Shown in pieces: positions 16,359 through 24,341 of a stretch of 53,315 nt of DNA. The position numbers and the translations under genes were made by a program. The stretch is from Kribbella turkmenica (GTDB lineage Bacteria > Actinomycetota > Actinomycetes > Propionibacteriales > Kribbellaceae), in NCBI RefSeq assembly GCF_004348725.1, contig NZ_SMKR01000028.1, positions 1 to 53,315 on the forward strand, given 5' to 3'. The notes beneath the pieces were generated by a model. The model made no database searches and had not been told where the DNA came from. It saw nothing but the letters and a program-made list of their open reading frames with translations. Within the stretch, counting starts at the first letter, position 1. Every line of letters begins with the position of its first letter.

Positions 16359-17234
16359 ATGGAGTTTCGGAACCCCGGTAGAAGTTGGCTCTTCGTTCCG
16401 GGAAACAACCCTAAGTTCCTCACGAAGAGCCGCTCGTGCGGCGCGGACGTTCTTCTCCTCGACATCGAGGATGGAGTTCCACCGAACGACAAGGAGACGG
16501 CTCGGCGCATGGTGGCCGACGAGCTCGACGAGCCGGGCCCGGCGCCGGTTCGCTTCGTCAGGGTGAACTCCTGGCAGTCAGGTCTGACCGACTCAGACCT
16601 GGCGACGGTGGTCAGGGCCGGCGTCGGTGGCATCTGCCTGCCCAAAGCCGAAGACGCGGCATCCGTCACTCGGCTCGCCGCAGCCTTGGACGACCTGGAA
16701 CACGAGCGCGGACTTCCTCCGGCCGGCATCAAGATCCTCGCCGCGATCGAAAGTGCCTTCGCACTCCGGAACGCGTACGAGATCGCCCTTGCGAGCCCGC
16801 GCGTGGTCGGCCTGATCCTGGGAGCCGAGGACCTGGCCCTCGACATGGGACTGTTCACGAACCGGAAGGAGGAGGCTTCCGACCTGCTCTACGCCCGGTC
16901 ATCACTGGTGAACGCGACGACGGCGGCAAAGGTCATGTCGGTCGACGGTGTCTACCCGCACCTCCATGACCCGGATGGCCTGGTGGCGGATGCGCAGCGA
17001 ACCGTGAATCTCGGGTTCACCGGCAAGTCGACTTTCAGCCCTCGGCAGATCGACCTGATCCACGAGGCATTCAAGCCGAGTACGGAGGAGTTGTCGTTCA
17101 GCGCCAGGGCAGTGGAAGAGTTCGAGCGGGCCGAGCGGGAGTCGGTAGGTTCAGTGGTCGTCGATGGGCAACTCATCGACCTGCCGATCGTCATGCGCGC
17201 CCGCACCGTACTGGCTCGCGGGGAACTTGCGTGA
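16359..17234 (+). CDS. CitE-like HpcH/HpaI-family lyase (citramalyl-CoA/malyl-CoA lyase type)
   Basis: 291 residues from ATG 16359, preceded by TTGGGAGATGTC. The pattern is that of citrate lyase beta-like proteins: RSWLFVPGNNPKFL (8-21), DVLLLDIEDGVPPNDKETAR (30-49), RFVRVNS with Arg68, GICLPKAED, KILAAIESAFAL with metal-ligand Glu131, and LILGAEDLALDMG with Glu157/Asp158. Stand-alone CitE proteins, without citrate lyase alpha and gamma genes as here, cleave malyl-CoA, beta-methylmalyl-CoA or citramalyl-CoA to an acyl-CoA plus a keto acid. MaoC and CoA-transferase genes follow in the same operon, which fits citramalyl-CoA or beta-methylmalyl-CoA. It overlaps the next gene by GTGA. Confidence 0.9.
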   Translation: MEFRNPGRSWLFVPGNNPKFLTKSRSCGADVLLLDIEDGVPPNDKETARRMVADELDEPGPAPVRFVRVNSWQSGLTDSDLATVVRAGVGGICLPKAEDAASVTRLAAALDDLEHERGLPPAGIKILAAIESAFALRNAYEIALASPRVVGLILGAEDLALDMGLFTNRKEEASDLLYARSSLVNATTAAKVMSVDGVYPHLHDPDGLVADAQRTVNLGFTGKSTFSPRQIDLIHEAFKPSTEELSFSARAVEEFERAERESVGSVVVDGQLIDLPIVMRARTVLARGELA

Positions 17235-17752
17235 GTACCCCGACCCCGGCAGGTGGTCGATATCTCGAGGACTTCGAGGTCGGCGCCGTCTACCGGTGCC
17301 CGGTCGGCCGGACGATAACGGAGACCGACAACACCTGGTTCACGCTCCTGACCAACAACACCAACCAGATACATTTCAATGAGGACTACGCCTCCCGAAC
17401 CCCCTGGGGCCGATGCCTGGTCAACAGCGCGCTGACCTTGTCCGTGGTTGCCGGTCTAGGTGTGGCGGATTTCAGCGCCAACGGCTTCGCTCTCGGTTGG
17501 GACGAGATCAAGCTTCCACACCCGGTCTTTGCCGGCGACACCCTCTACTCGATGACGGAGGTCTTGGAGGTCCGCCCGTCGGAGTCCCGCCCTGAGCAGG
17601 GAATCGTTCGCGTGCGAACGACAGGACTGAACCAGGACGGTGTGGCGGTCATCGAGTACGTCAGGTCGGCCATGATCTGGAAGCGGGCGCACGCCCCCAA
17701 CAGCGGGCTGTTTCCTGTCCCAGCAATCCCTGGAGACAGTCATGTCCAATAG
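17231..17752 (+). CDS. MaoC-family enoyl-CoA hydratase (mesaconyl/itaconyl-CoA hydratase-like)
   Basis: 173 residues, hot-dog fold. YLEDFEVGAVYRCPVGRTIT, then the hydratase motif NNTNQIHFNEDYASRTPWGR with the catalytic Asn/His pair, LVNSALTLSVVAGLGV, and WDEIKLPHPVFAGDTLYSMT. The extended N-terminal part and IHFNEDYA resemble mesaconyl-CoA/2-methylfumaryl-CoA hydratases more than short R-hydratases, but this is a judgement by eye. It starts with GTG at 17231, overlapping the CitE stop, and its last 11 bases overlap the CoA-transferase gene. Hydrating an unsaturated dicarboxylyl-CoA to the substrate of the CitE-like lyase is the simplest joint role. Confidence 0.88.
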   Translation: MSTPTPAGGRYLEDFEVGAVYRCPVGRTITETDNTWFTLLTNNTNQIHFNEDYASRTPWGRCLVNSALTLSVVAGLGVADFSANGFALGWDEIKLPHPVFAGDTLYSMTEVLEVRPSESRPEQGIVRVRTTGLNQDGVAVIEYVRSAMIWKRAHAPNSGLFPVPAIPGDSHVQ

Positions 17753-18920
17753 CCCACTGAAGGGAGTCCGCGTCGTCGCTCTGGAGCAGGCGGTTGCTGG
17801 TCCCTACTGTTCCTTCGTCATGGCGGAGCTTGGCGCCGAAGTCATCAAGGTCGAGAAGGTGGACGGCGGAGACGTCATCCGCGGCTGGGACAATGTCGTG
17901 TCCGGGCTTTCATCGGGATTTGTCTGGGTCAACGGGGGAAAGCGCGACATCGCCGTGGACATCAGGACGGCGGAGGGCCGCGACATCATTCGCAAGCTTG
18001 CCCTGACCGCGGACGTGTTCCTGGAGAACTTCACTCCGGGAGCCCTTGAGAGGGCAGGGCTGGGTCACAAGGAGTTGATGGCCGAGAACCCGAGACTGAT
18101 CTACACCAGTCTGAGCGGCTACGGCGCCACCGGTCCCTACAAGCGGGCCAAGGCGTTTGACCTGCTCATCCAAGGCGAGAGCGGAATCCTGCTGATGAAC
18201 GGCAGCCCGGCAGAACCCGCGAAAGTCGCGCTGCCCATGGTCGACCTGGTCGCCGGCACCACGGCTCTGGCCGGGATCTTGTCGGCGTTGTACGAGCGCG
18301 TTACCACCGGCGAAGGACGTTACCTCGATGTTTCGATGCTGGATTCGGTCGCGCTCTGGTTGGGCTACTTTCCGCACTATGCCTGGAACGACCGGCAAGC
18401 GCCGCCGAGAACGGGAATGCACCACCACAGCATCGTCCCGTACGGCCCCTTCCGAGCCTCGGACGACCACTACATCAACCTTGTCGCCGGAAGCGATTTT
18501 CAATGGCGCACGTTGTGCGCCGACGTGCTCGACAGACAGGACTGGACCAGCGACAGTCGCTTCTCGACTGTCGCGGCCCGAGCTGCGCACAGATCGCTGC
18601 TCCAGCAGCTGCTGACGGATCTCATCGGCTCGAAGCCGGCCGAGTACTGGATCTCCCGACTCCGTGACACTGACCTGCCGTTCGGCGAGGTGCGAACCGT
18701 CGAGGACGCGGTGCAGCATCCCCAGCTCATCGCCCGGCAGATGATCGTGCGGGCGGACACACCCGTCGGTCAGGTACCGACGTTCCGGTTCGGGCTCGCC
18801 GACCCCGGGCGAGTGCGGCAGGTCCCGGCGATGGGCGAAGACACCGACAGTCTCCTGAAGGAGCTCGGCTACGGCAGCGAGCAGATCGACAAGCTCCGGC
18901 AGACGGGAGCAGTGGCATGA
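17742..18920 (+). CDS. Family III CoA-transferase (CaiB/BaiF)
   Basis: 392 residues. Hallmarks: GVRVVALEQAVAGPYCSFVM, AELGAEVIKVEKVDGGDVIR, KRDIAVDIRTAEGRDIIRKL, ADVFLENFTPGALERAGLG, and KAFDLLIQGESGIL, where Asp140 is the catalytic nucleophile. Such enzymes move CoA from a donor such as succinyl-CoA to a carboxylic acid. ATG 17742 overlaps the MaoC end. Next to CitE and MaoC it parallels the itaconate (Ict/Ich/Ccl) or mesaconate/methylsuccinate modules; the acid is inferred to be an unsaturated or branched C4-C5 dicarboxylate. No truncation. Confidence 0.94.
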   Translation: MSNSPLKGVRVVALEQAVAGPYCSFVMAELGAEVIKVEKVDGGDVIRGWDNVVSGLSSGFVWVNGGKRDIAVDIRTAEGRDIIRKLALTADVFLENFTPGALERAGLGHKELMAENPRLIYTSLSGYGATGPYKRAKAFDLLIQGESGILLMNGSPAEPAKVALPMVDLVAGTTALAGILSALYERVTTGEGRYLDVSMLDSVALWLGYFPHYAWNDRQAPPRTGMHHHSIVPYGPFRASDDHYINLVAGSDFQWRTLCADVLDRQDWTSDSRFSTVAARAAHRSLLQQLLTDLIGSKPAEYWISRLRDTDLPFGEVRTVEDAVQHPQLIARQMIVRADTPVGQVPTFRFGLADPGRVRQVPAMGEDTDSLLKELGYGSEQIDKLRQTGAVA

Positions 18921-18951
18921 CCGAGCACTCATCAGAATGGAGAAGATCGTC

Positions 18952-19383
18952 GTGAGTGGAACAATCACCGTCAAGGTCGGCGACGTGGTCTGTCGTGCGG
19001 AGCTGTTCGACGACGCTGCGCCGGCGACGGCCGCGGCGCTTCGAGCCGCCCTGCCGATCTCGGATCGGACGATCCAGACCCGTTGGTCCGGCAACGCATG
19101 GCGGACCGAAACCGCGTACACGCTGCAGGCCGAGAACGCGCAAGCCGAGAACGTGCCGGAGCGCCTCGATGCCGGTGACATCATCTTCTACGCCAGCCAC
19201 GCCTCTGGCAGCGGCGAACTCGGTGTCGCCTACGGAGAAGCGCAGTGGCTGGCCCCGTTCCGGCAACCAGTCGACGTCTGCAAGGTCGGCAGGATCGTGG
19301 AGGGCGTCGACGAGTTCGTCGCAGCATGCAACCGGATCATCTTCGACGGCCCTCTTGACGTCGAGATCACCGGCGAGAGCTGA
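18952..19383 (+). CDS. DUF3830-like cyclophilin-fold protein, tandem copy A
   Basis: 143 residues from GTG 18952, with GGAGAAG just ahead. This start lines up with ATG 19422 of copy B; an ATG at 18937 would add five residues and has no clear ribosome site. The sequence shows a small beta-rich protein: TITVKVGDVVCRAELFDDAA, ALRAALPISDRTIQTRWSGN, GDIIFYASHASGSGELGVAY, then VDVCKVGRIVEGVDEFVAAC and NRIIFDGPLDVEIT. This is the order of DUF3830 (cyclophilin-like barrel). No signal peptide. About 34 of 143 residues differ from copy B by my hand alignment. Function unknown; the setting suggests a part in handling the locus substrate. Confidence 0.82.
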   Translation: MSGTITVKVGDVVCRAELFDDAAPATAAALRAALPISDRTIQTRWSGNAWRTETAYTLQAENAQAENVPERLDAGDIIFYASHASGSGELGVAYGEAQWLAPFRQPVDVCKVGRIVEGVDEFVAACNRIIFDGPLDVEITGES

Positions 19384-19421
19384 ACACTTCCGTAGCAGCC
19401 AGATGAATGGAGCACATCACC

Positions 19422-19853
19422 ATGAGCAAAACGATCACTATCAAGGCCGGTGACGCGGTCTGTCGTGCGGAACTCTTCGACGACGCGGCGCCGGCGACGG
19501 CCGCGGCGCTACGAGCCGCCCTGCCGATCTCGGATCGGACGATCCAGGTGCGCTGGTCTGGTAACGCCTGGCGGACCGAAGGCAACTACGAGCTGCAGCC
19601 TGTTGATGCGCCGATCGAGAATGTCGCCGAAAAGCTCAACGCGGGCGACATCATCTACTACCCGGGGTATTCCTCCGGCAATGTCAAGGTGGGCATCGCC
19701 TACGGAGACGCGCAGTGGCTGGCCCCGTTCCGGGAACCGGTGGACGTCTGCAAGGTCGGCAGGATCGTGGAAGGCCTCGATGAGTTCGTCGCAGCGTCCA
19801 AGCGGATCATCTTCGACGGCCCCTTGGCCATCGAGATCACGGCCGAGAGCTGA
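19422..19853 (+). CDS. DUF3830-like cyclophilin-fold protein, tandem copy B
   Basis: Same length (143 residues) and start context as copy A, 38 bp downstream. Long stretches are identical: AELFDDAAPATAAALRAALP, ISDRTIQ, RWSGNAWRTE, AQWLAPFR, PVDVCKVGRIVEG and RIIFDGPL. Differences cluster in residues about 53-90 (EGNYELQPVDAPIENVAEKL, YYPGYSSGNVKVG), the loop that differs most between relatives and may line a pocket. The pair arose by duplication and then diverged in one segment, as expected for two subunits of a heteromer or two ligand specificities. An in-frame ATG at 19407 is possible but has no homologous equivalent start in copy A. Confidence 0.82.
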   Translation: MSKTITIKAGDAVCRAELFDDAAPATAAALRAALPISDRTIQVRWSGNAWRTEGNYELQPVDAPIENVAEKLNAGDIIYYPGYSSGNVKVGIAYGDAQWLAPFREPVDVCKVGRIVEGLDEFVAASKRIIFDGPLAIEITAES

Positions 19854-19892
19854 GTCCGTATCGGCGACGCAGTAACAGGTAGGAGAGCTCAG

Positions 19893-21377
19893 ATGATTGA
19901 GAAGAGTCAGTTGCCCGACGTCCAGGAAGCGGCGTCAACACCGGCAGAGTGGCCCATGCTCATCGACGGCGAATGGATGGCAGCCGGTGAGCGCCCACAA
20001 ATCGAGGTGTACGACCCCGGTACCGAGCGCGTTATCGGGCGCATCGGTGACGGGACGGACGCCGACGTCGATGCCGCGGTCAAAGCGGCCAGAACCGCGT
20101 TCGACGAGCAGCGGTGGACTGGTTTGGCAGGAGAGACCCGCAGCCGCATCCTCTGGCGCATCGGTGAGATGCTCGAGGAGCATGTGGACGTCCTGGCTTA
20201 CCTCGAGAGTCTGAACCAGGGTATGCCGCTCGCCTCCGCTCGGTCGATGGTGGCGTCGTGCGCTCGGGTCTTCCGGTACTACGCCGGCTGGGTCGAGAAG
20301 ATCGGCGGCAGATCGCTGAGCCTGGATCTACCGGGTGGCCAGTACCTGGCCTACACGTTGCGGGACCCGATCGGGGTTGTCGGCCTCATCGTTCCGTGGA
20401 ACGCGCCCCTGCTGATGGCTTCCTGGAAGATCGCTCCAGCCCTGGCCGCGGGGTGTACCTGCGTGCTGAAGCCTGCTGAGGAGACTCCACTGACAGCACT
20501 GTGGCTGAGCCAGATCTGTGGTTTGGCCGGCGTGCCGGCAGGTGTTCTGAACGTGGTAACTGGTGCCGGGGCCGGGGCTGGGGCCGCACTGAGCCGCCAC
20601 GCGGACGTCGACAAGGTGGCGTTCACGGGGTCGACCGAGGTGGGCAAGGAGATCGTCCGGGCAGCCGCAGGAAATCTCAAGAAGGTGACCTTGGAGCTCG
20701 GCGGCAAGTCCCCGGTGGTCATCCTCGAGGACGCCGACCTCGGGGCGGCGATACCCGGAGCTGCCCGGGCGATCTTCTCCAACTCCGGACAGGTGTGTAC
20801 GGCCGGATCTCGGGTCCTCGTGGCCGCCCAGCACTTCGAGCAAGTGGTGCAGGGCGTGTCGGAGATTGCGGCCCGCACCGAACTCGGCTACGGCATGCAG
20901 GCCAGCACCGAGATGGGTCCCTTGGTATCGGCCAAACAGCGGGAGCGAGTGCTGGGTTATATCCAGTCAGGTGTCGACGACGGGGCAACCGTCCGAGTCG
21001 GCGGCGGAACGAAAGAGCACGGGTACTTCGTCGAGCCGACCGTTCTCACCGGCCTGGAACACACGATGCGCAGCGTTCAGGAGGAGATCTTCGGGCCTGT
21101 CGTCGTCGCCATGCCGTTCGAGGACGTCGACAGTTTGGCGCAGCAGGCCAATGACACCATTTATGGCCTGGCTGCCAGCGTGTGGACGAAGGATGTCAAG
21201 CGGGCGCACAGCTTGGCGCGTGCGATTCGCGCTGGTCGCATCGGAATCAACGTGCACGGACTGCCGGACGTGACCATGCCGACAGGTGGCTACAAGCAAT
21301 CCGGCTGGGGCAGGGAACTTGGACCGGAAGGTTTGGAGAGCTTCCTCGAGACCAAGTCCGTGTTCACAGCGTTATAA
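19893..21377 (+). CDS. NAD(P)-dependent aldehyde dehydrogenase
   Basis: 494 residues, a full ALDH. Motifs and numbering are canonical: PWN with Asn170, FTGSTEVGKEI (244-254), ELGGKSP with general base Glu268, and NSGQVCTAGSR with catalytic Cys302; the EEIFGPVV motif follows. It oxidises an aldehyde to the acid with NAD(P)+ in the cytoplasm. ATG 19893 is preceded by GTAGGAGAG. As last gene before the transporter unit it likely oxidises an aldehyde produced by the LLM enzyme or taken up by the importer; the substrate is not shown. Confidence 0.95.
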   Translation: MIEKSQLPDVQEAASTPAEWPMLIDGEWMAAGERPQIEVYDPGTERVIGRIGDGTDADVDAAVKAARTAFDEQRWTGLAGETRSRILWRIGEMLEEHVDVLAYLESLNQGMPLASARSMVASCARVFRYYAGWVEKIGGRSLSLDLPGGQYLAYTLRDPIGVVGLIVPWNAPLLMASWKIAPALAAGCTCVLKPAEETPLTALWLSQICGLAGVPAGVLNVVTGAGAGAGAALSRHADVDKVAFTGSTEVGKEIVRAAAGNLKKVTLELGGKSPVVILEDADLGAAIPGAARAIFSNSGQVCTAGSRVLVAAQHFEQVVQGVSEIAARTELGYGMQASTEMGPLVSAKQRERVLGYIQSGVDDGATVRVGGGTKEHGYFVEPTVLTGLEHTMRSVQEEIFGPVVVAMPFEDVDSLAQQANDTIYGLAASVWTKDVKRAHSLARAIRAGRIGINVHGLPDVTMPTGGYKQSGWGRELGPEGLESFLETKSVFTAL

Positions 21378-21511
21378 GACAGACATGCACTCGGTGGGTC
21401 GGGGCGACGGATTCAGCGTGGTCAGCTTCGTCCGAAGCTCGCTCGAGCCATATCGCCACGAGCGCCAAAGCCCAAACGTTCATTGGGCCAAGCAGTATCA
21501 GAAATGAGCCG

Positions 21512-21544
21512 TTGACACGAGGGTACCGTCGGTATACCGTCGGT
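21512..21544 (+). promoter_or_regulatory. Promoter with CGGTATACCG operator upstream of the NitT/TauT-type transporter
   Basis: TTGACA at 21512-21517 is followed 17 bp later by TACCGT (21535-21540) as a possible -10. The palindrome CGGTATACCG occupies 21530-21539, as at 12992-13001, and TACCGTCGGT is repeated directly at 21524-21533 and 21535-21544, 11 bp apart. TTGACAC is shared with the first site. This places the transporter and FGD-like genes under the same control as the mmgE/DUF3830 promoter. The remaining part of 21378-21511 shows no gene. Confidence 0.72.
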
Positions 21545-21583
21545 GCACGAGAGCGGCTTTGCTTGAGAATGGGGTTTTGTCGC

Positions 21584-22648
21584 ATGACTAGAACAGCCTC
21601 GATCGAGGGACAATCCATAGGGGAACGCCGACTCGACGGCGCCAAGAAAAGCATGGTGCGCGTCGTCGCGCCCGCTATCGCGGCGCTCCTGGTCGTCGGT
21701 CTCGCCGCCTGCGGTAACTCGGAGAAGCCGGCGGCTGCAGGAGGCAGCGGAGGCGCCGCCGACCTAGGCACCCTCAAGGTCCTCCAAGTCACTCCCAACG
21801 ACGTCAGCGCGGTCGCGTTGGCCGCGACTTTCAAGCTGAACATGTGGGAAGGAACCGGACTCAAGGTCGAGACGGTCCTCGGTCAGCCGAGCACCGAGGC
21901 CGCGGCTCTGACTCGCGGGGACATGGATCTGTCGACCCGTGGCGCCAGCTCGCAGTTGGCCAACATGGCCAAGGGCGTTCCCGCCAAGCTCATGGGCGCC
22001 GTCCGACTGCCCACGAGCATGTACCTGGTGTCCTCGACGAAGTCTGGGATCAACGACCCCGAGGACCTGCGTAAGGGTGGAATCAACTTCGGTATCAGCA
22101 GCTTCGGCTCGTCCAGCGACGAGGTGGTCAAGGCTGTGGTGACGCACTACGCCCTCTCACAGGACCAGTACAAGGTCACCGCGCTGGGCGACATCAAGGG
22201 AATCTTGGCCGCCTTCAAGCGGGGCGACATCGACGCCTTCGCATGGTCGGCGGGCGATGCGTTCGCGATGGAGGGCGAGGGGCTGGGCAAGGTGCTCGGC
22301 AACGCGGAGCAGTGGCAGCAACCGTCGGTGTCGGTCGCATATGCCGTCAGTGACAAGGCAATCAAGGAGCGTCCGGAGGCCCTCAAGAAGTTCTTCGAGG
22401 TCTACTACAGTGCGGTGGAGAAGCTGAGGGCCGACCCCAAGATTGCCCTCGACATCTATGTCAACGACTGGAAGTATCCGCAGGCGGTGGGTGAGAAGGC
22501 CGTCAAGGACGAGTTGCCCACCCTTTCGACAGACGGCCAAATTCCTGCGGAGAACCTCAAGAACCTGGGGGCGACCGTGTCTGAATCCTTCGAGATCAAG
22601 GACTTGGACGCGACGAAGTACTGGGACTACTGGAAGAACCTCGAGTAG
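21584..22648 (+). CDS. NitT/TauT-type ABC transporter substrate-binding lipoprotein (SsuA/THI5-like)
   Basis: 354 residues from ATG 21584. A long N-region leads to the hydrophobic VVAPAIAALLVVGL and lipobox LAAC, so it is an exported lipoprotein; ATG 21653 would give a tidier signal peptide and is a real alternative. The mature domain has the periplasmic-binding type 2 pattern of nitrate/sulfonate/taurine/thiamine-precursor binding proteins: EGTGLKVETVLGQPSTEAAA, RGDMDLSTRGASSQLANMAK, ISSFGSSSDEVVKAVVTHY and ALGDIKGILAAFKRGDIDAF. It is first in a transporter operon behind the CGGTATACCG promoter. The ligand is unknown; the binding-protein family does not settle it. Confidence 0.92.
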   Translation: MTRTASIEGQSIGERRLDGAKKSMVRVVAPAIAALLVVGLAACGNSEKPAAAGGSGGAADLGTLKVLQVTPNDVSAVALAATFKLNMWEGTGLKVETVLGQPSTEAAALTRGDMDLSTRGASSQLANMAKGVPAKLMGAVRLPTSMYLVSSTKSGINDPEDLRKGGINFGISSFGSSSDEVVKAVVTHYALSQDQYKVTALGDIKGILAAFKRGDIDAFAWSAGDAFAMEGEGLGKVLGNAEQWQQPSVSVAYAVSDKAIKERPEALKKFFEVYYSAVEKLRADPKIALDIYVNDWKYPQAVGEKAVKDELPTLSTDGQIPAENLKNLGATVSESFEIKDLDATKYWDYWKNLE

Positions 22649-22701
22649 CTCATGGCCGCTCCCGAGCACACGACCGGCGCTGAGCGTAGGAGTTGCCACC
22701 G

Positions 22702-23493
22702 ATGAAGAGGCGAATCGTTATGCGAGCGTCCTCGCCGCTACGAACGAGGGCGGCACTTATCCGCTGTGTGGTCGTCGTAGCAGCACTGATCGTGTGGGCG
22801 GGGGCGGTACGGCTCGGCTTCGTCGACCCGGTCTTCGTCTCTTCACCCGGCGACGTGGGAAGGGCGCTGGCCGGCTTCACGCGAGATGCCGAGGTGCTCT
22901 CGGCGCTCGTGGTGACCGTTCGGACCATCCTGATCGCGTTCGTGATCGGCACGGTAGCTGGCCTCGTCGTCGGGACGGTGCTGGGTCTCAGCAGGACCTT
23001 GAAGGACGCGTACATGCCGCCCATCCTGTTTCTGCTCTCGACTCCGAAGTCGATGTTCCTCCCGCTGTTCGTCCTGAGTTTCGGGATCACGACGCAGACG
23101 GCGATCGCGTTCGGCGCCTTTACCGTGTTCTTCTACGTGTGCGTCAACATCGTCGGCGGAGTCGAACTGGTCGAGGCGCATCACCTACGGCTCGCTCGTG
23201 CCTTCGGTGCCTCGCGCTTGAGCACGTTCCGCCATGTCGTCTTTCCAGCGTCGCTTCCCGGATTCTTCGCGGCCCTGTGGCACGGCATGACGCACGCGGT
23301 CAGCTCGATCCTTTTGGCACAGCTCTTCGTGGCGATCGGCGGGCTGGGAACCCTGATCTCGGTCTACTCCACCTCATTGCAGACCGATAAGGCCCTGGCC
23401 TTGACCGTCGTCATCTCCGTCATTGCTGTCGCGCTCGCAGCTTTGTGGTCCATCACCGAGCGCAGGCTGACATCGTGGAGGGCCAACCAGTGA
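22702..23493 (+). CDS. NitT/TauT-type ABC transporter permease
   Basis: 263 residues from ATG 22702, nine bases after GTAGGAG; a TTG at 22693 would lie against that site. About six membrane segments are evident, with the cytoplasmic EAA-like loop VEAHHLRLARAFGASRLSTF before HVVFPASLPGFFAALWHGM, as in SsuC/TauC permeases. Only one of two permeases in this operon: the other is at 24338, after the ATPase, so the channel may be a heterodimer, which is uncommon for this family (usually one permease gene). Overlaps the ATPase start by GTGA. Confidence 0.92.
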   Translation: MKRRIVMRASSPLRTRAALIRCVVVVAALIVWAGAVRLGFVDPVFVSSPGDVGRALAGFTRDAEVLSALVVTVRTILIAFVIGTVAGLVVGTVLGLSRTLKDAYMPPILFLLSTPKSMFLPLFVLSFGITTQTAIAFGAFTVFFYVCVNIVGGVELVEAHHLRLARAFGASRLSTFRHVVFPASLPGFFAALWHGMTHAVSSILLAQLFVAIGGLGTLISVYSTSLQTDKALALTVVISVIAVALAALWSITERRLTSWRANQ

Positions 23494-24341
23494 ATGGTAA
23501 GGCGCAGTCGACTGCATACAAGGCCGAACCTAGCGCGCAGAACTCGGAGCAAGGCGGCGCGGCGCTCACGATCAAGGGGGTCGGCGTCGACTATTCGACC
23601 GCCGAAGGCACGTTCACGGCGGTGGAGCGGGTGGACCTGGATATCGCAGCAGGGGAGTTCGTTTCGATCATCGGCCCCAGCGGATGCGGGAAGTCCACTC
23701 TCCTGCACAGCATCGGCGGCCTGATTCCGCCCACGCGTGGCGAGGTCGAGTTCCGTGGCGAGGTGATCGGCGAACCGCACCCTGATCGAGCGGCGTTCGT
23801 TTTCCAGGACTACAGCCTGCTGCCATGGAAGACGACCCTCGACAACGTGGCTCTTGGGCTGCAGTTCAAGGGGGTGAGCAAAGGTGAGCGCCGCGCTCGA
23901 GCGCGAGATCTGCTGAGAACGGTACGGCTGGAGGCGTTCGCCAACTCGTACCCGGCTGAGCTGTCCGGGGGTATGCAGCAGCGGGCGGCCGTGGTGCGGG
24001 CGCTGGCCATGGATCCCGACATCCTCTTGCTGGACGAGCCGTTCGGCGCGTTGGACGAGCACTCGCGCAGGCAGCTCGGTGTGGAGATGGCGGAGCTACT
24101 GACCACTACCGGCAAGATCCTGATCCTCATCACGCACAGCCTGGACGAAGCGGTGTTCTGGGGTGACCGTGTAGTCGTGATGGGGGCGTCGCCAGGGCAC
24201 GTCAAGGAAGTGATGGAAATCAGTGCTCCGCGTCCTCGTGCGGTCGACTTCATGCTCACCGACGAGTTCGTGGATGCCCGTCGCCATCTCCTCGAGTTGA
24301 GCAGGCACGACCTGGACGGCGAGCCGGAGCCGGCCGAATGA
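23490..24341 (+). CDS. NitT/TauT-type ABC transporter ATPase
   Basis: 283 residues from GTG 23490, overlapping the permease stop. Walker A GPSGCGKSTLLHSIGGL, Q-loop VFQDYSLLPW, signature LSGGMQQRAAVVRALA, Walker B ILLLDEPFGALDEHSR and H-loop LILITHSLDEAVFWGDRVVV are intact and of the SsuB/TauB type. A hydrophilic N-terminal tail of about 30 residues (KAQSTAYKAEPSAQNSEQGG) precedes the fold. It drives import by the two flanking permeases and ends overlapping the second by ATGA. Confidence 0.95.
   Translation: MNGKAQSTAYKAEPSAQNSEQGGAALTIKGVGVDYSTAEGTFTAVERVDLDIAAGEFVSIIGPSGCGKSTLLHSIGGLIPPTRGEVEFRGEVIGEPHPDRAAFVFQDYSLLPWKTTLDNVALGLQFKGVSKGERRARARDLLRTVRLEAFANSYPAELSGGMQQRAAVVRALAMDPDILLLDEPFGALDEHSRRQLGVEMAELLTTTGKILILITHSLDEAVFWGDRVVVMGASPGHVKEVMEISAPRPRAVDFMLTDEFVDARRHLLELSRHDLDGEPEPAE

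Noticed and set aside
21182-21583. N-terminal extension of the binding protein into the aldehyde dehydrogenase gene
   Set aside because: It would place 134 non-secretory residues before the lipoprotein signal, and the promoter and operator lie inside it.
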